64,000 nucleotides of DNA, from assembly GCA_021324295.1 (NCBI GenBank), contig JAJPJJ010000119.1, forward strand, positions 102,414 through 166,413, written 5' to 3'. Numbering within the stretch: position 1 is the stretch's first letter; the number at the start of each line of letters is the position of its first letter. The translations under genes and the position numbers were made by a program. Shown piece after piece: positions 37,144 through 46,384 of the stretch. A model generated the notes under the pieces. That model had not been told where the DNA came from. It did no database searches and was given only the letters and a program-made list of their open reading frames with translations. This DNA is from Bacillota bacterium. Lineage in GTDB: Bacteria; Sysuimicrobiota; Sysuimicrobiia; Sysuimicrobiales; Segetimicrobiaceae.

Positions 37144-37770
37144 CTAAACATCACTTTCGACCGCGGCGCCGAGGGGCTCCCGCGCGACCTCGCGGTAGAT
37201 CGGCCCCCGCGGCCGCAGCGTGCTCTCCATCACGGAGAGCGCGTCCACGCCCTGGCTGCCGACGACGCAGCCCTCCGCGCCGGGGAGCACGCCGGACAGA
37301 TCCGGCGGCCGCCCTCCGGCGCGGGCGCGGGCCACGGTCAGGTGCGGCCGGAACGGGCGGTCCGCGGCCGGGAACTTCCGCCGGCGCAGCGCCGCCTCCA
37401 GGGACGCGGCGAGCGCCGCGAGACGGTCCGATCCCTCCTGCACCCCGATCCAGACGACGCGGGGCGCCCGCGCGGAGGGAAACGCGCCCATCCCGGCCAG
37501 CGTGATCTCGAACGGCGCGGCCGGCGCGGCCGCCTCGCGCGCGGCCTCGATCGCGCGGGCGAGCTGCGCCTCGGTGATCCCGCCGAGGAACCGGAGGGTG
37601 AGGTGCAGGTTCCCGGGCGCGACCCACCGCAGCCGCTCGGCCGCGGGGCCCAGCAGCGTCCTGGCCCGCGCCGCGGCATCGACGAGCGCCGGCGCCAGCA
37701 GGACCGCGATGAAGATCCGGCAGCGCTCCTGGCCGGCACGAGGATCGCGGCGGTCCGTGTGCGACCTCAT
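37144..37770 (-). CDS. thpR: RNA 2',3'-cyclic phosphodiesterase (2H family)
   Basis: A 208-residue 2H phosphoesterase that opens 2',3'-cyclic phosphates on RNA ends. The two HxTx motifs are HLTLRFLG (near residue 66) and HLTVARAR (near 150). The core starts CRIFIAVLLAPAL after a charged leader of about 17 residues. ATG at 37770 is the likely start; the frame opens to 37887 but only with Arg-rich sequence. It stands between cinA and recA, as in many Terrabacteria. Confidence 0.88.
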   Translation of the reverse strand: MRSHTDRRDPRAGQERCRIFIAVLLAPALVDAAARARTLLGPAAERLRWVAPGNLHLTLRFLGGITEAQLARAIEAAREAAAPAAPFEITLAGMGAFPSARAPRVVWIGVQEGSDRLAALAASLEAALRRRKFPAADRPFRPHLTVARARAGGRPPDLSGVLPGAEGCVVGSQGVDALSVMESTLRPRGPIYREVAREPLGAAVESDV

Positions 37771-37912
37771 CTCCGCGGCAAGGCTACCGCACGCTCCGGG
37801 TGCTGACGTTCGGATTCCGGCCGGACCTCGCGACACGCGCGTCGTATCCCGCCCGCGGCGCCGTCGATCTCCTCGCCATGGTGGCACCGTGCCCGCCCGC
37901 GACGCCTAGGCG

Positions 37913-39202
37913 CTAACGTCCGAGGCGCAGGAGGTGGAGGCGGATCAGGTCGAGGGCGGTCTGCGAGGCGAGGTACTGCACGCCCTCCCGGCCTGGCTCG
38001 GTTCCGTACCGCATCTCGTGCACGTCCGTGCCGCCCGCGTGCGCGAGCGCGATGAAGACGAGCCCCACCGGCTTCTCGGGCGTCGCCCCGCCTGGTCCCG
38101 CGATCCCGGTCGTCGCCAGGCCCAGGTCCGTGCGCGCCTGCGCGCGGGCGCTCTCGGCCATCGCGCGCGCGACCTCGGCGCTCACGGCCCCGTGCCGCTC
38201 CAGCAGCTCGCCGGGGACGCGCAGCCACCGCCGCTTGGCCTCGTTGCTGTACGCGACGATGCCCCCGTCGAGGTAGGTCGAGGCGCCGGGCGTCCGCGCG
38301 AGCCGGCGCGCGACGAGCCCCGCCGTGCAGGACTCCGCGAGCGCGATCGACAGGCGGTGCGCCGCGAGCGCGCGGGCGACGACCTCTTCCAGCGGCGTCT
38401 CGCCGACGGCGTACACCGCGTCCCCGAGGCGCTCGCGCAGCACCGCCTCGGCCTCGACGAGGAGGCGCTCGACCTCGGGCTCCGTGCCCCGCGCGGTCAC
38501 GCGCAGGTGGCACTCGCCCGTGTGCGCGTAGGGCGCGATCGTGGGGTTGAGGCCGGCCCGCATCAGGTCGCGGACCCGGTCCTCGACCGCCGACTCGCCG
38601 AGCCCCGTGACCCGGAGGATCCTCGAGCGGATCACCTCGCCGCCGGCGAGGCCGCGCGCGCGCAGGTAGGGCACCACGTGGTCCTCCATCATCCCGCGCA
38701 TCTCGCGCGGCACGCCCGGGAGGAAGACGAGGGTCTTCCCGCCGTGCTCGACGATCACGCCCGGCGCGCTGCCCCGGGTGTTGGGGATCATCCGGGCGCC
38801 TCGAGGCAGCATCGCCTGCTTCCGCTGCTGCCCGGTCATCGGGCGGTTGCGCCGGCGGAAGAACGCCTGGACGTGCGCCCACGCCTCCTCGTCGACCTCG
38901 AGCGGCAGCCCGAGCGCCTCCGCCACCGCGGCCACCGTCAGGTCGTCGTCGGTGGGGCCCAGCCCTCCGGTGGAGATGACGAGGTCGACCCGGCTCAGCG
39001 CGTGCAGGAAGACGTCCTGCACCCGCCGCGCGTTGTCGCCCACCGTGGAGCGGTAGTACACCGCGATCCCGAGGTCGGCGAGCACGGTGCACAGGTACGT
39101 CGCGTTCGTGTGGAGGACCTGGCCGAGCAGGTGCTCGGTGCCGACGGAGACGATCTCCGCGCACGCCAACGGACGCCCGCCTGCGGGGACGGCGTCGCTC
39201 AT
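37913..39202 (-). CDS. cinA: CinA-type nucleotide amidohydrolase/pyrophosphatase
   Basis: A 429-residue two-domain protein. Residues 12-180 are the MoaB/MogA-like domain (AEIVSVGTEHLLGQVLHTNA, and STGGLGPTDDDLT), which in relatives hydrolyses ADP-ribose. Residues 270-425 are the PncC domain (LALAESCTAGLVARRL, then STYLDGGIVAYSNEAK, and TGIAGPGG) that deamidates NMN. Both motif sets look intact, so it probably recycles pyridine nucleotides. In Bacillus and Streptococcus it precedes recA and is competence-linked; the order is the same here. Confidence 0.94.
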   Translation of the reverse strand: MSDAVPAGGRPLACAEIVSVGTEHLLGQVLHTNATYLCTVLADLGIAVYYRSTVGDNARRVQDVFLHALSRVDLVISTGGLGPTDDDLTVAAVAEALGLPLEVDEEAWAHVQAFFRRRNRPMTGQQRKQAMLPRGARMIPNTRGSAPGVIVEHGGKTLVFLPGVPREMRGMMEDHVVPYLRARGLAGGEVIRSRILRVTGLGESAVEDRVRDLMRAGLNPTIAPYAHTGECHLRVTARGTEPEVERLLVEAEAVLRERLGDAVYAVGETPLEEVVARALAAHRLSIALAESCTAGLVARRLARTPGASTYLDGGIVAYSNEAKRRWLRVPGELLERHGAVSAEVARAMAESARAQARTDLGLATTGIAGPGGATPEKPVGLVFIALAHAGGTDVHEMRYGTEPGREGVQYLASQTALDLIRLHLLRLGR

Positions 39203-39257
39203 GCCGCGGCGACCGGCGGCGGTGCGCCGGGGATGCGCGGGAGGACGCGGACCGCGC

Positions 39258-40106
39258 TCACGGCCGTGCGGGCGTCGAGGCCGTCGCGATGAAGGTCCGG
39301 TCGACGACGTCTCCCGGCTTCCCGAGGCGGCCGAGCGCGTGACCGTTTACCGTCACGTCGAGGGCGCTCGCGTTGCCGATCCGGATCGTGATCTGGCGGC
39401 GGGCCTCCCAGACCTGCCGGTCGCCGGCGCTGAGGAACCCCTCGTACACGGTCACGCCGTCGGCGACCGTGCGGACCCAGGACCGATCCGTGGCGACCAC
39501 CACCATGCGCAGCGGGCTCGTGAGCGCGCCGGGGGCGGTTGGCGCCGGCGCGGCCGGCGCGGGCGGGGCGGGCGGCGCCGCTGCGGGCTGCTGCGGCGGC
39601 TGTGCCGGCTGGGACGACGGGCTCTGGCGCGCGGCCAGCGTGCGGCCTGGCGTTCCCGGACCGACACGCGCGGGCGATGGTGCCACGGGCGCGGCGGCGG
39701 GAGGCGTCTGCGCGAACTGCCGGATCTGACCGTACAGCATGTACGCGAGCCCCACGAGCCCGAGGATGAGGACCGCCGCGATCGCCGTGATGACGCGGCG
39801 GGCGCGCGACGGCGGCGTCGCGGGGGTGATCCGGACCTCGACCGGCGCACCGTGGGAGACGGCGGGACCGGCGCGGAGATCGGGGTAGAGCCCGATCAAC
39901 TCGTCGGCCGGAAGCCCCAGGTACGACGCGTAGACACGCAGGAAGCCCCGGGCGTACGCGCTGCCCGGGAGCTCGCCGAACGCCTCGGCCTCGAGCGCTT
40001 CCAGGTAGCGCCGCCGGATGCGCGTCGCTGCCTCAATCTCGTCCAGGGAGAGCCCGCGGGCCTCCCGGGCGTTGCGCAACCGCTCGCCGATTCCGCGCTC
40101 CGCCAT
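39258..40106 (-). CDS. RodZ/YmfM-like helix-turn-helix membrane protein (DUF4115)
   Basis: A 282-residue bitopic protein. The N-terminal Cro/RodZ helix-turn-helix is GIGERLRNAREARGLSLDEI through YLEALEAEAFGELPG. Then come a membrane helix at about residue 110 (VITAIAAVLILGLVGLAYML), a long Pro/Ala linker and a C-terminal DUF4115 domain (RMVVVATDRSWVRTVADGVT). RodZ couples MreB to the cell wall machinery. ATG at 40106 lacks a clear ribosome site. The place next to cinA and ftsK is that of ymfM in Bacillus. No MreB is in the window. Confidence 0.86.
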   Translation of the reverse strand: MAERGIGERLRNAREARGLSLDEIEAATRIRRRYLEALEAEAFGELPGSAYARGFLRVYASYLGLPADELIGLYPDLRAGPAVSHGAPVEVRITPATPPSRARRVITAIAAVLILGLVGLAYMLYGQIRQFAQTPPAAAPVAPSPARVGPGTPGRTLAARQSPSSQPAQPPQQPAAAPPAPPAPAAPAPTAPGALTSPLRMVVVATDRSWVRTVADGVTVYEGFLSAGDRQVWEARRQITIRIGNASALDVTVNGHALGRLGKPGDVVDRTFIATASTPARP

Positions 40107-40444
40107 CCGGATGCCGACTTCTTGAGCGGGAGAAGGGTTTCCTGCGCCGGCCGGCCGCACCGGGCGACGCGGCGCGGCTCGCCGGTAAGCCGCGCCATTT
40201 TTGCGAGTGGACGCGGCGGGCCCGCGCTGCGCACCCCCGGGGCCGCAACGGATCGCCGCGCTCCCGCGGTCCGCTGGGGCGGGACGCCGCTCCTCAAGCG
40301 GACGCGGGCGCCCCGCGGCCGATCCGTCTCGCTGCGCCCCTTCACGCTTCGGCGATCATGCGCCAATGCGGCCGTGCGGAACTTCCGTGGCAGCTACGGT
40401 GCGTGGGGGCTCGCCTTCGCGTGCCTTACGAACGCGACGACGCG
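40107..40444. other. intergenic region between rodZ-like and ftsK genes
   Basis: These 338 bases hold the hairpin at 40172-40203 and no supportable gene. Translations of the open frames are Arg/Pro-rich shadows. A promoter for the rodZ-like gene is expected here but I see no clear hexamer pair. Confidence 0.5.
40172..40203 (+). terminator. intrinsic terminator pointing in the plus direction
   Basis: GGCGCGGCT and AGCCGCGCC form a perfect 9-bp stem with an 8-base loop. ATTTTT follows on the plus strand. No plus-strand gene ends here, so it would stop antisense transcription coming from the rodZ-like gene, or it works mainly as a stem in the minus transcript. Confidence 0.5.
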
Positions 40445-42973
40445 CTAGCCGCCGTCCTCGGCCGGCTCCGGCTCCGCGGGGCGCGCCGGCCGGCCGCCGG
40501 GCGCCGCGCGAAGCAACCGCTCCAGCTCGTCCAGGCCGACCAGCACGTCCCGGGGGCTGCTGCCCTGCGCCGGGCCGACGATCCCTTTCTCTTCGAGCTG
40601 ATCCACGACCCGCGCCGCGCGGACGTAGCCGATCCGCATCTTGCGCTGCAGCAGCGAGACCGACGCGTACCCCGCGCGCACGACGAGCCGGGCGGCGTCC
40701 TGGAGCAGCGCGTCGTCCGCGCTGGCCTCCTCCGGCTCGCCCTCCGCGCCCGCCCGCACGAGCGACTCCACGTACGCGGGCTCGCCCTGCGCGCGCCAGA
40801 ACTTCACGAGACGCTCGGTCTCCGCGTCGCTGATGAACGCGCCCTGGACGCGCGTCGGCCGGGTCGCGCCGATCGGGGCAAACAGCATGTCCCCGCGCCC
40901 GAGCAGCTTCTCCGCTCCGGGGTGGTCGAGGATCGTGCGGCTGTCGACCTGCGAGCTCACCGAGAACGCGATCCGGGACGGGATGTTGGCCTTGATGAGC
41001 CCCGTGATGACGTCCACCGACGGGCGCTGGGTCGCCACCAGCAGGTGGATCCCGGTCGCCCGCGTCATCTGGGCGAGCCGGCAGATGATCTCCTCGAAGT
41101 CGGCCGGCGCGATCATCATCAGGTCGGCCAGCTCGTCGATGATGATGAGGATGTACGCGAGCGGCCGGTCCGGGTGCTGCGCGTTGAACGACTGGATGTT
41201 CCGGACGCCGTCGCGCGCGAACATCTCGTACCGGCTCTCCATCTCCTGGATCGCCCACCGCAGCTTGGAGGCGGCCTCGCGGGGGCCCGTGACGACGGGG
41301 CTGAGGAGGTGCGGGATCCCGTTGTAGTTCGTCAGCTCGACGCGCTTCGGGTCGATCAACAGGAACCGGACCTGCTCGGGGGTCGCGCGGAACAAGATGC
41401 TCGCGATCATGCTGTTGATCGCGACGCTCTTGCCGGCACCGGTCGCGCCGGCGATCAGGAGGTGCGGCATCGTCACCAGATCCGCCACCACCGGCGTGCC
41501 GGCGATGCCTTTCCCGACCGCGACGGTCAGCGGCGACGGCGATCCCCGGAACTCCTCGCTCGCGAGGATCTCGCGCAGGTGGACGAGCCCGGGCCGCTCG
41601 TTCGGCAGCTCCACGCCGATCGCGGACTTGCCCGGGATCGGCGCCTCCAGCCGGACGCTGGAGGCCGCGAGCGCCAGCGCGATGTCGTTCTGGAGGCTCG
41701 TGATCTTCTGCACCTTCACGCCGGGGGCCGGCTGCAGCTCGTAGCGGGTGACCACCGGCCCGGTCTCCCAGCGCACGACCCTGGCGTCGACGCCGAAGCT
41801 GGCGAGGGTCTTCTCGAGGTTGCGGGCGACCTCGTCGGGATCGACCTTGCCGGACCGCGCCTTGCCGGGCGGGAACGTGTCCAGCAGCGACAGCTCCGGC
41901 AGCGAGTACGCGCGGCTGGGCTCGAGAGGCAGGGTGAGCGGCTCTTGCGCGGCGAGCGGCTTCCGGCGCCGCGGCCGCCCGTTCGCTGAGCCCGCGGCGC
42001 CCTCCCGCGCCGGCGACGCGGCGCGCCCGGCCCCGACCGCCACCGGCTCCGCGGCGCCCTGCCCGGCGTCCGCGTCGTCCTCGCGCACCACGGACGCGGG
42101 CACGGCGCCCACTTCCCCTGCCGCCGCGGTTGCGTCCCGGGCCTCCGGCTCCGCCCGCGGCCCGGACACCTCGATACCGGCAGCCGCCGGAGGCGCCTGC
42201 GCCGCGGCGAGCGGGGCGACGTCCGGCATCGCGCCGGATGTCGCCTGCGTCCCGGCCGGGGTGCCCCGGGTCCCGCTCAGGGACGCGACCCGGCCCGCGA
42301 TCTCACGCGCCGACGCACGCCAGGCCCGGCCGGCGCCGGCGCACAGCCGGCCGGCGCGGGCGAGCGTCCACCCGAAGGCCCGCAGCGCTGCGCGCGAGGA
42401 GGCCGCGGTCGCCCGGATCAGGGCGGGGACGGCAGCCGCGCACGCGGCCGCCGCCGCGCGCGCGGCACGCAGCAGCGCGCGCAGCGCGTCGCCCGCCGAG
42501 ATGCCGGAGAGGAGCAGCCCCGAGGCGAGCGCCCCGAGCGCCACGGCGGTCCACAGCCCGGGCTCGCCCACCACCCGCCGCAGCGCGACTTCGAGCGCGG
42601 CGCCCACGTATCCCCCGCCCTTGCGGCCGGACGCCGCGAGCCACTCGCGACCGGCCGGATAGCGCAGGTGCAGGGCGACGAGCGCGACCGCGTACCCGGC
42701 GACGAGGCCCCACAGCCGCGTGCCGAGGCGGAACGTCGCCTCGACGTACATCGAGAGACCGGCGAGGAAGCAGAGAATCGGGAGGGCCGGGGCCGCGCTT
42801 CCCGCCGCCTGCCCCGCTCGCGCGGCGAGATACCGCGGGACGACCGCGGTCTGCTCGGGCACGAGGCTCACGCCGAGCAGCAGCGCGATGGCGACGAGCC
42901 CGGCGCCCACCGCCTGCGCGGGCGAGCGGCGGGACCTCGCGTGTCCGGCGCGGGCCGCCTTCCGTCTGGCCAC
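40445..42973 (-). CDS. ftsK: DNA translocase FtsK/SpoIIIE
   Basis: An 842-residue septal DNA pump. The first 200 residues have about four membrane helices (for example GAGLVAIALLLGVSLVP and LPILCFLAGLSMYVEA). A Pro/Ala/Glu-rich linker runs to about 340. The motor has Walker A GATGAGKSVAINSM near 510, the FLLIDPKRVEL block and Walker B YILIIIDELADLMM. The C-terminal gamma winged helix (DALLQDAARLVVRAGYASVS) reads KOPS-type signals. GTG start with AGGAGG six bases upstream. Position upstream of rodZ-like/cinA/recA matches spoIIIE in Bacillus. Confidence 0.95.
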   Translation of the reverse strand: MARRKAARAGHARSRRSPAQAVGAGLVAIALLLGVSLVPEQTAVVPRYLAARAGQAAGSAAPALPILCFLAGLSMYVEATFRLGTRLWGLVAGYAVALVALHLRYPAGREWLAASGRKGGGYVGAALEVALRRVVGEPGLWTAVALGALASGLLLSGISAGDALRALLRAARAAAAACAAAVPALIRATAASSRAALRAFGWTLARAGRLCAGAGRAWRASAREIAGRVASLSGTRGTPAGTQATSGAMPDVAPLAAAQAPPAAAGIEVSGPRAEPEARDATAAAGEVGAVPASVVREDDADAGQGAAEPVAVGAGRAASPAREGAAGSANGRPRRRKPLAAQEPLTLPLEPSRAYSLPELSLLDTFPPGKARSGKVDPDEVARNLEKTLASFGVDARVVRWETGPVVTRYELQPAPGVKVQKITSLQNDIALALAASSVRLEAPIPGKSAIGVELPNERPGLVHLREILASEEFRGSPSPLTVAVGKGIAGTPVVADLVTMPHLLIAGATGAGKSVAINSMIASILFRATPEQVRFLLIDPKRVELTNYNGIPHLLSPVVTGPREAASKLRWAIQEMESRYEMFARDGVRNIQSFNAQHPDRPLAYILIIIDELADLMMIAPADFEEIICRLAQMTRATGIHLLVATQRPSVDVITGLIKANIPSRIAFSVSSQVDSRTILDHPGAEKLLGRGDMLFAPIGATRPTRVQGAFISDAETERLVKFWRAQGEPAYVESLVRAGAEGEPEEASADDALLQDAARLVVRAGYASVSLLQRKMRIGYVRAARVVDQLEEKGIVGPAQGSSPRDVLVGLDELERLLRAAPGGRPARPAEPEPAEDGG

Positions 42974-43331
42974 GTGTGGCCTCCTGTGCTGCGATCGCTA
43001 GTCCAGCCTACCCCGCCCCGGCGCACCGCACCGCCTCAGCGATGCGCCGGGGACCCCGGGGAGGATCGGCTCCGGTGATGCGAATTTCGTAGGGCCCCGG
43101 GCCTTCCTTTGGAGGGTTTCCGGGAGACGCTCCTGTGTCGGATGCCGTGACTGCCGCGCGTACCCCGCCTCGTGACCACAACGGCCAGGGGACAGTTACA
43201 GGGCGGTCCCGCGAATTCCTGCCGTCCCGCGCGGGCGCGCCGGGCATCACCCCTCCCCCGTCGCGGGGAGGCGACGAGGGACCTCCACCGCCCTCGCTCC
43301 GGACCGCCCGCCACGGCTGCGCGACGGCGCG
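42974..43331. other. intergenic region between ftsK and the RNase J gene
   Basis: A 358-base stretch with no supportable gene. The one clear structure is CCTCCCC/GGGGAGG at 43252-43271, a 7-bp stem 61 bases past the RNase J stop with no T-run, a weak terminator candidate. No promoter for ftsK could be identified with confidence. Confidence 0.45.
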
Positions 43332-45185
43332 CTACACCTCGACCAGCATCGGGAGGATCATCGGCTGCCGGCGCGTCCGGTCGAACAGGAACCGGCCGAG
43401 CGCCTCCCGGATCGCCGACCGGATCGCCGCCCACTCCGTGACGCCGCGCTCGCGGCACCGCGTGACGGCCTCGCGCACCTTTCGCTTGCTCTCGTCGATG
43501 AGCTCCCCGGATTCGCGCACGTAGACGAACCCGCGCGAGACGATGTCCGGCTCCATCACGAGGTCGCCCGTCTGGCGGTCGAGCGCCACGAGCGCGATCA
43601 GGATGCCATCCTGCGCGAGCTGCCGGCGGTCTCGCAGCACGATCGCCCCGACGCCGCCGAGGCCGTCGACCAGCACGGAGCCCGCGTCCACCGACCCGCG
43701 GTGCGTGACCCGCTCGCTGGAGAGCTCCAGGATCTGGCCGTTCTCGGCGATCGTGCTGCGCTCCTCGGGGATCCCGACCTCCCGCGCCAGCCGGCGGTTG
43801 AGCACCAGGTGCCGGTACTCGCCGTGCACCGGGATGAACAGCCGGGGCCGCAGCAGGGTGAGCATGAGCTTGAGCTCCTCCTGACAGGCGTGGCCGGAGA
43901 CGTGCACGGAGGGGCCGTGGATCACCTCGGCGCCCTGCCGGTAGAGGTGGTCGATCGTGCGCGCCACCATGCCCTCGTTGCCCGGGATCGGGGTGGCCGA
44001 GAAGATGACGGTGTCGCCGCGCTTGATCGTGACGGTCCGGTGCTGGCCGGTCGCCATCCGCGTGAGCGCGGAGAGCGGCTCTCCCTGGCTGCCGGCCGTC
44101 AGGATCGCCACCTGCGGGTCCCGCAGGCCGCGCACCTGCTCCAGCGGCACCAGGGTCCCGCGCGGGATCGCGAGCGCCCCCAGCTCCGACGCGATCGTCA
44201 CCGTGTCGACCATGCTCCGGCCCGCGACGGCCACCTTGCGGCCGTGGCGGGCGGCGGTGGCGAACACCTGCTGCAGACGGTGCACGTTGCTCGCGAACGT
44301 CGTCACGAGGATCCGGCCCGACGCGCGGGCGAAGATCTCGTCCAGCGCCTGACCGACCAACCGTTCCGACGGCGCGTACCCCGGCCGCTCGACGTTGGTC
44401 GAGTCCATCAGGACCGCGAGCACCCGCTCCTCGCCGATCTCGGCCAGGCGCGAGAAGTCGGTGGGCCGGTCGTCGATCGGCGTCTGGTCGAACTTGAAGT
44501 CGCCGCTCCACACCACCGTGCCCGCCGGGGTCCGGACGACGACCGCGCAGGCCTGGGGAATGCTGTGGTTGACGTGGACCAGCTCCACCTCGAAGGGCCC
44601 GATCCGCACGCGCCGGCGCGGCTCGACGGGCACGGCGGTGAGCCGGCCGGTGCCGGGCGTCTCCTCCACGCGGCGCCGCGCGAGCCCGAGCGTGAGCGGG
44701 GTCCCGTAGACCGGGACGGGCGTCACCCGGAGCAGGTACGGCAGGCTCCCGACGTGGTCTTCGTGCCCGTGCGTGAGCACAGCCCCGTGCACGGTCCCGA
44801 GCTGCGCCAGCACGCGGTAGTCGGGGACCACGAAGTCGATCCCGAGCTCCTCTTCCTCCGGGAACTTGAGCCCGGCGTCGACGACGAGGGCATCGGCGCC
44901 GTAGCGGAGGACCGTGCAGTTCTTACCGATCTCCCCCAGGCCGCCGAGCGGGATCACCTGCAGCGCCGGGCCGTGCGCGCGCGGCTTCTGCCCGGCCGGG
45001 GGCGGCCGCCTGTCGCCGGCCGCCCCGGGCGATTTGGTCAGGCCAGGCGCGGCCGCGCGAGCGCCGGAGCGGCGTCGCCGCCGGCGGCGGCCATCCCCGC
45101 CGCGGACGGGCGCGCCCTTGCCGTCCGGCGGGGATCCCGCGGTCGGACCGGCGGGAGCGGGCGTCGGCGGCGCTGCCCTCTCCGT
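43332..45185 (-). CDS. rnj: ribonuclease J with basic N-terminal extension and apparent ACG start
   Basis: A beta-lactamase-fold RNase with 5' exonuclease and endonuclease activity. The family opening IPLGGLGEIGKN is at about residue 78. The zinc motif is THGHEDHVGSL, with HVNHSIPQA, DSTNVERPG and the C-terminal IPVHGEYRHLV. The reading frame runs far upstream under the oxidoreductase gene. AGGAGGG overlaps that gene's TAG and stands six bases before an ACG at 45185. The next in-frame GTG at 44957 has no ribosome site and would leave almost nothing before the core. From ACG there is a basic extension with a run of seven Arg, as in actinobacterial RNase J. An ATG mutated or misread to ACG is the simplest explanation. 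Confidence 0.9.
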   Translation of the reverse strand, partial: TERAAPPTPAPAGPTAGSPPDGKGAPVRGGDGRRRRRRRSGARAAAPGLTKSPGAAGDRRPPPAGQKPRAHGPALQVIPLGGLGEIGKNCTVLRYGADALVVDAGLKFPEEEELGIDFVVPDYRVLAQLGTVHGAVLTHGHEDHVGSLPYLLRVTPVPVYGTPLTLGLARRRVEETPGTGRLTAVPVEPRRRVRIGPFEVELVHVNHSIPQACAVVVRTPAGTVVWSGDFKFDQTPIDDRPTDFSRLAEIGEERVLAVLMDSTNVERPGYAPSERLVGQALDEIFARASGRILVTTFASNVHRLQQVFATAARHGRKVAVAGRSMVDTVTIASELGALAIPRGTLVPLEQVRGLRDPQVAILTAGSQGEPLSALTRMATGQHRTVTIKRGDTVIFSATPIPGNEGMVARTIDHLYRQGAEVIHGPSVHVSGHACQEELKLMLTLLRPRLFIPVHGEYRHLVLNRRLAREVGIPEERSTIAENGQILELSSERVTHRGSVDAGSVLVDGLGGVGAIVLRDRRQLAQDGILIALVALDRQTGDLVMEPDIVSRGFVYVRESGELIDESKRKVREAVTRCRERGVTEWAAIRSAIREALGRFLFDRTRRQPMILPMLVEV

Positions 45186-45196
45186 GCGCGACCCTC

Positions 45197-46384
45197 CTAC
45201 GTGCGCTCCGGCAGGCGCCCCGCCAGGTCCTGTGACCTGAAGGGGCCCGGCTCCGCGATGAGGCGCCGCGCGGCATCCACCTGACCCCACGTGTTCCAGA
45301 GCAGGACGCCCCGCACGCGACCGCCTTCCAGGTAGTACACGACCCCCTCCCGGAACGGGTCCTTCCAGTCGGCAACCATCTCGAGCCTGGAATCGAGGTC
45401 GCCCACCGCCTCGTACCCCAGCTCGAACAGGTCCGAGTAGAAGAGCGGCAGATGGTCGTACGCCTGACCCGCGCCGGCCATGGCCCGGCCGGCCGCCCGC
45501 CCCATCGTGTTGGCGTTGTCCTCGTGCTCGACCCGGATGCGCTTCCCGAGCGCGGGGTTGGGGAACGCGGCGACGTCGCCGGCCGCGTACACGGCCGGGT
45601 GCGTCGTCTGGAGCCGCTCGTTCACGACGATGCCGTTCTCGACCGACAGCGCCGCCGCTTGCGCCAGCTCGGTGTTGGGCGCAATCCCGATGCCGGCGAC
45701 CACCCCGTCGACGGCGAACCGCCCGCCGCCCCGGCTCACCACGGTCGCTTGTCCGTCCGGCCCGCGCTCGAGGCCCGCCGCGGCCTCCCCGGGGCGCACG
45801 TCGACCCCTCGCTCGCGGTAGAACGCGTTGAGGAACTGCGACAGGTCGTCCGGAAAGAGGTGAGCGCCCACGCCCCGGCCCGGAAAGAGCATGACGACGT
45901 CCTTGTGGTTCATCGCAAGCGCCGCGGCGATCTCCGAGCCGATGAACCCGCCTCCCAGGACCGCGAACCGCTGCCCGCGGTCCGCGAGGCCGCGCAGGCG
46001 CGTGTAGTCGTCGAGCGTCCGGAAGTAGACGATGTCGTCGCCGCCGAACGGCAGCCGCCGGGGGGAACCCCCGGTGGCCAGCAGCAGCCGCTCCCACGTG
46101 TACGAGGTGCCGGCGTCGTCGGTCGCGCGCCGGAGCGCGACGTCGAGATGCCGGATGCGGCGCCCCAGATGGAGCTCGACGCCGCGGTGGTCCGTCTTGC
46201 GCCACACGCTGTCGACGGGCTTCCCCTTCCAGAGCGCCTTCGAGAGCGGCGGCCGGTCATAGGGCCGGTGCGGCTCGGCCCCGACGAGCCCGATCGCCCC
46301 CTCGGGGTCGACGTCGCGGATGCCCTGGACGGCGGCATCGCCCGTCATGCCGCCTCCCACGATGAGGTACTTGTAGTGCGGCAC
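45197..46384 (-). CDS. FAD/NAD(P)-dependent oxidoreductase (ferredoxin reductase-like)
   Basis: A 395-residue flavoprotein. FAD motif YLIVGGGMTGDAAV at the N-terminus, NAD(P) motif FAVLGGGFIGSEIAAAL near residue 150, and the second FAD motif VYAAGDVAAFPN near 265. The C-terminal domain resembles rubredoxin/ferredoxin reductases and AIF-like proteins. It has no redox-active CxxC. GTG at 46384 follows GGGGAGG. A TACAAT box lies about 30 bases upstream without a good -35. It overlaps the RNase J ribosome site, so it may be co-transcribed with that gene. The electron partner is unknown. Confidence 0.87.
   Translation of the reverse strand: MPHYKYLIVGGGMTGDAAVQGIRDVDPEGAIGLVGAEPHRPYDRPPLSKALWKGKPVDSVWRKTDHRGVELHLGRRIRHLDVALRRATDDAGTSYTWERLLLATGGSPRRLPFGGDDIVYFRTLDDYTRLRGLADRGQRFAVLGGGFIGSEIAAALAMNHKDVVMLFPGRGVGAHLFPDDLSQFLNAFYRERGVDVRPGEAAAGLERGPDGQATVVSRGGGRFAVDGVVAGIGIAPNTELAQAAALSVENGIVVNERLQTTHPAVYAAGDVAAFPNPALGKRIRVEHEDNANTMGRAAGRAMAGAGQAYDHLPLFYSDLFELGYEAVGDLDSRLEMVADWKDPFREGVVYYLEGGRVRGVLLWNTWGQVDAARRLIAEPGPFRSQDLAGRLPERT

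Noticed and set aside
45186..46205. Extension of the RNase J frame upstream to 46205
   Set aside because: That part overlaps the flavoprotein gene in another frame and resembles no protein; the RNase J start is placed at the ribosome site after the flavoprotein stop.
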